From contig CAVSKX010000006.1 in assembly GCA_963728765.1 (NCBI GenBank), positions 85,127 through 149,126 on the forward strand: a DNA stretch of 64,000 nucleotides, read 5' to 3'. A model generated the notes under the pieces. That model did no database searches. It was not told the origin of the DNA and was given only the letters and a program-made list of their open reading frames with translations. A program made the translations under genes and the position numbers. Below are positions 62,049 through 64,000 of this stretch, piece after piece. This DNA comes from AC-32 sp963728765. Lineage in GTDB: Bacteria; Actinomycetota; Thermoleophilia; Gaiellales; Gaiellaceae. How positions within the stretch are numbered: the stretch's first letter is position 1; every line of letters begins with the position of its first letter.

Positions 62049-62972
62049 TCATTCGAGCTCGTGCCGGATCCGCAGGTTGCGGCGCAGCCGCTGGAAAGGT
62101 GTCTCGGGCAGCTCCCGGGTCGCGCCGCGCCCGAAATGGCGCTCGACGTAGTACTGCCCGAAGGAGAGGATGCTGGTGACGATCAGGTACCAGATGCTCG
62201 CCACGATGAGCAGCGGAATCGTGCGGTAGTTGACGGCGTAGATGACCTGCACCGAATAGAGCAGCTCGGTGACCGCGAGGACGCTGACGAGGGAGGTCGT
62301 CTTCAGCATGGAGATCGTTTCGTTCCCGGTCGGCGGGATGATCACCCGCATCGCCTGTGGCAGCACGATCCGGCGCATCGTCTGCAGGCGGGTCATTCCC
62401 AGGCTCTGCGCGGCCTCGGTCTGTCCCTCCTCGACCGAGATGATCCCCGCGCGCACGATCTCGGCCATATAGGCACCTTCGTTCAGGCCGAGCGCGAGCA
62501 TCCCGGCCACGAAGGGGGTGATGACCGCATTCGCGCTGAAGTGCACGAACTGCGGCCCGAACGGGATCCCCAGCGAGAATCGTGGGTACAGAGCGGAGAT
62601 GAAGCCCCAGAACAGGATCTGCACGAGCACCGGCGTGCCGCGGAACAACCAGATGTAGACCCAGCTGGCGCCGGTCACGAGGGGATTCGGCGAAAGGCGC
62701 ATGACGGCGAGCAGGGTGCCGAGCGCGATCCCGATCAGCATCGAGAGGGCGGTGAGCTCGAGCGTCACGACGAGACCGCGCAGAACCCGATCCGACAGGA
62801 AGTAGTGTCCGATGATCCCCCACTGGAAGCGGGGGTTCGTCGCCATCGACTTCGCAAGCGCAGCCGCGAGGACGACGATGATCGCCGCCGCGATCCATCG
62901 GCCCGGGTGGCGGACCGGGATCGCCTTGATCTCGTCCGGCCTGACCGGCTCGGCGGTGTCGGTGGTCGCCAT
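62049..62972 (-). CDS. Polar amino-acid ABC importer permease
   Basis: 307 residues. An N-terminal extra helix, then the HisMQ permease core: GLVVTLELTALSMLIGIALG, WLFRGTPVLVQILFWG, EGAYMAEIVRAGIISVEEGQTEAAQSLGM (EAA loop, in parts) and LPQAMRVIIPPTGNETISMLK. ATG 62972. Single permease gene, probably a homodimer. Confidence 0.94.
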   Translation of the reverse strand: MATTDTAEPVRPDEIKAIPVRHPGRWIAAAIIVVLAAALAKSMATNPRFQWGIIGHYFLSDRVLRGLVVTLELTALSMLIGIALGTLLAVMRLSPNPLVTGASWVYIWLFRGTPVLVQILFWGFISALYPRFSLGIPFGPQFVHFSANAVITPFVAGMLALGLNEGAYMAEIVRAGIISVEEGQTEAAQSLGMTRLQTMRRIVLPQAMRVIIPPTGNETISMLKTTSLVSVLAVTELLYSVQVIYAVNYRTIPLLIVASIWYLIVTSILSFGQYYVERHFGRGATRELPETPFQRLRRNLRIRHELE

Positions 62973-62994
62973 CGAGCCCTATGACCGGCAGCGA

Positions 62995-63915
62995 CTAGCT
63001 AATCGCGCCGTTGATCATCGGATTCGTTATCGCACCCTTCTGAACGCCCCACTTGGTCATGATCGCCGTGTACTTGCCGTTCGACATCAGCACCTTCAGC
63101 GCACTGAGGATTGGCTTGTCCAGGCCGCTTCCCTTCGGGATCGCGATCCCGTACGGAGCCGTGTTGTATGACCGACCCGTCAGCTTGAACTGACCGTTGG
63201 ACTGCTTGACGATGTAGGCGGCGACCGGTGAGTCGGCCATGCCGACCTGGGCGCGGCCGCTCGAGATCGAGAGGTTCGCCGCGTTCTGGTCCGGGTAGAC
63301 AGAGACCTTGACGCCTTCGTTGCCAGCCGACTTGCACTTCGTGTTCTGGGCAGTGGCATCGTCGGCCTGGGTCGTCCCCCGCTCGACCCCCACCGAGTGG
63401 CCGCAGAGGTCGGCGAGGCCGTTGATCGTCGGGCCTCCCTGTGCCTTGACGTAGAACGAGGTACCGGCCGAGAAGTAGGTCACGAAGTCGACGGTCTTCT
63501 CCCGCTCCTTCGTGTCGGTGAAGGACGACATGCCGAGGTCGTACTTGCCGGACGCGAGCCCGGGGATGATGCCGTCGAAGCTCGCGTTCACCATCGCCAC
63601 CTTCACCCCCATCACGCCGGCGAGGGCCTTGGCGAGATCGGCGTCCATCCCCACGACGGTGTGACCGTCCGAGCCGATGAACTCGTTCGGGGCGTAGGTC
63701 GCGTCGGCGGCGACCTTCAACGTCTTCGACTTGTACTTGCTCGGTACGAGCGCGACGACCTTCGCATCGGCGCCGGAGGACGGCGCGGTCGTCGACGTGG
63801 ACGTGCTCGTGGTCGTGCTGCTCGAACTCTTCTTGCTACTTCCGCACCCTGCGGCGAGCACGGCGAGCAGGAGCATGGATACGACTGGGTAGATGACTGG
63901 CGTCGGGCGACGCAT
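62995..63915 (-). CDS. Amino-acid-binding lipoprotein (SBP_bac_3)
   Basis: 306 residues. Lipobox AAGC after a hydrophobic signal, then a Ser/Thr-rich linker. Family 3 binding-protein blocks: LKVAADATYAPNEFIG, VGMDADLAKALAGVMGV, FDGIIPGLASGKYDLGMSSFTDT (in parts), VDFVTYFSAGTSFYV and a hinge GVERGTTQADDA. Delivers a polar amino acid to the importer downstream. ATG 63915 after AAGGGA. Promoter probably reaches the window edge. Confidence 0.95.
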   Translation of the reverse strand: MRRPTPVIYPVVSMLLLAVLAAGCGSSKKSSSSTTTSTSTSTTAPSSGADAKVVALVPSKYKSKTLKVAADATYAPNEFIGSDGHTVVGMDADLAKALAGVMGVKVAMVNASFDGIIPGLASGKYDLGMSSFTDTKEREKTVDFVTYFSAGTSFYVKAQGGPTINGLADLCGHSVGVERGTTQADDATAQNTKCKSAGNEGVKVSVYPDQNAANLSISSGRAQVGMADSPVAAYIVKQSNGQFKLTGRSYNTAPYGIAIPKGSGLDKPILSALKVLMSNGKYTAIMTKWGVQKGAITNPMINGAIS

Positions 63916-64000
63916 GATTGATCCCTTCCGTTTTCGCTGGTGCCGGAGCGCCCGCGGTTTTCCGACGAGATCCCAGAATCGTACTTCGCGCGGGCTCAGG

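Overview
High-GC bacterial chromosome, about 70% G+C, with frequent GTG/TTG starts and many 4-base stop/start overlaps. No rRNA, tRNA, phage or conjugative genes are seen. The order polA - rpsA - coaE - (MFS) - uvrB - uvrA is a conserved actinobacterial arrangement. Together with Rex, H+-pyrophosphatase, DUF1844, FmdB and a GAACNNNNGTTC-type SOS box, this points to Actinobacteria. A deep-branching class such as Thermoleophilia is my inference; no marker here proves it.

Layout. 1-1.9 kb: end of a winged-helix gene, a metallo-beta-lactamase-fold enzyme and an internally deleted acetyltransferase. 1.9-6.9 kb (minus): a cobalamin-riboswitch-controlled operon of seven parts: riboswitch, two exported DUF4430 proteins, ECF T, fused ECF ATPase, ECF S, and an exported alpha/alpha-toroid protein. 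DUF4430 and the alpha/alpha barrel are the two domains of vertebrate intrinsic factor/transcobalamin, here split over separate genes beside a transporter. This is the most interesting system in the window. 6.9-7.9 kb: VanZ, a small coiled-coil protein and a 109-bp tandem array. 7.9-17.6 kb (minus): two PQQ-type sugar dehydrogenases, two TrkA proteins, two APC-permease/universal-stress fusions and a K+-independent H+-pyrophosphatase. 17.6-24.5 kb: MTA phosphorylase with a decayed neighbouring copy, a subtilase, DUF1844, a YbdK-like ligase, Rex, a glutaredoxin-like protein and glutamate dehydrogenase. 24.7-30.5 kb: a second large subtilase, tsaD-rimI-tsaB-tsaE (t6A tRNA modification), a type-4 uracil-DNA glycosylase and FmdB.

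30.6-38.6 kb: an orphan histidine kinase, an acetyltransferase, a frameshifted DUF2520 gene, panC-panB, a Yip1-like protein and uvrA behind an SOS-type promoter. 38.6-45 kb: a RAYT transposase, an ABC-2 exporter, a PH-domain protein, an AI-2E transporter, a 128-bp tandem array, a phosphoesterase and small membrane proteins. 45-54.3 kb: uvrB, DUF1360, two MFS exporters, a self-regulated-looking ribbon-helix-helix / 33-aa peptide / DUF4097 / MFS operon, lytic transglycosylase, coaE and rpsA. 54.4-64 kb: a diguanylate cyclase, polA, a tandem acetyltransferase, a LarA-like protein and a polar amino-acid ABC importer.

A second theme is non-coding. A composite element recurs: a GC hairpin, about 14 nt with a CCTC core, then the perfect palindrome GGCATCGCAAGCGATGCC. 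It lies downstream of genes at three places, with one decayed copy, and in two places it has been amplified together with the 3' end of the gene before it.
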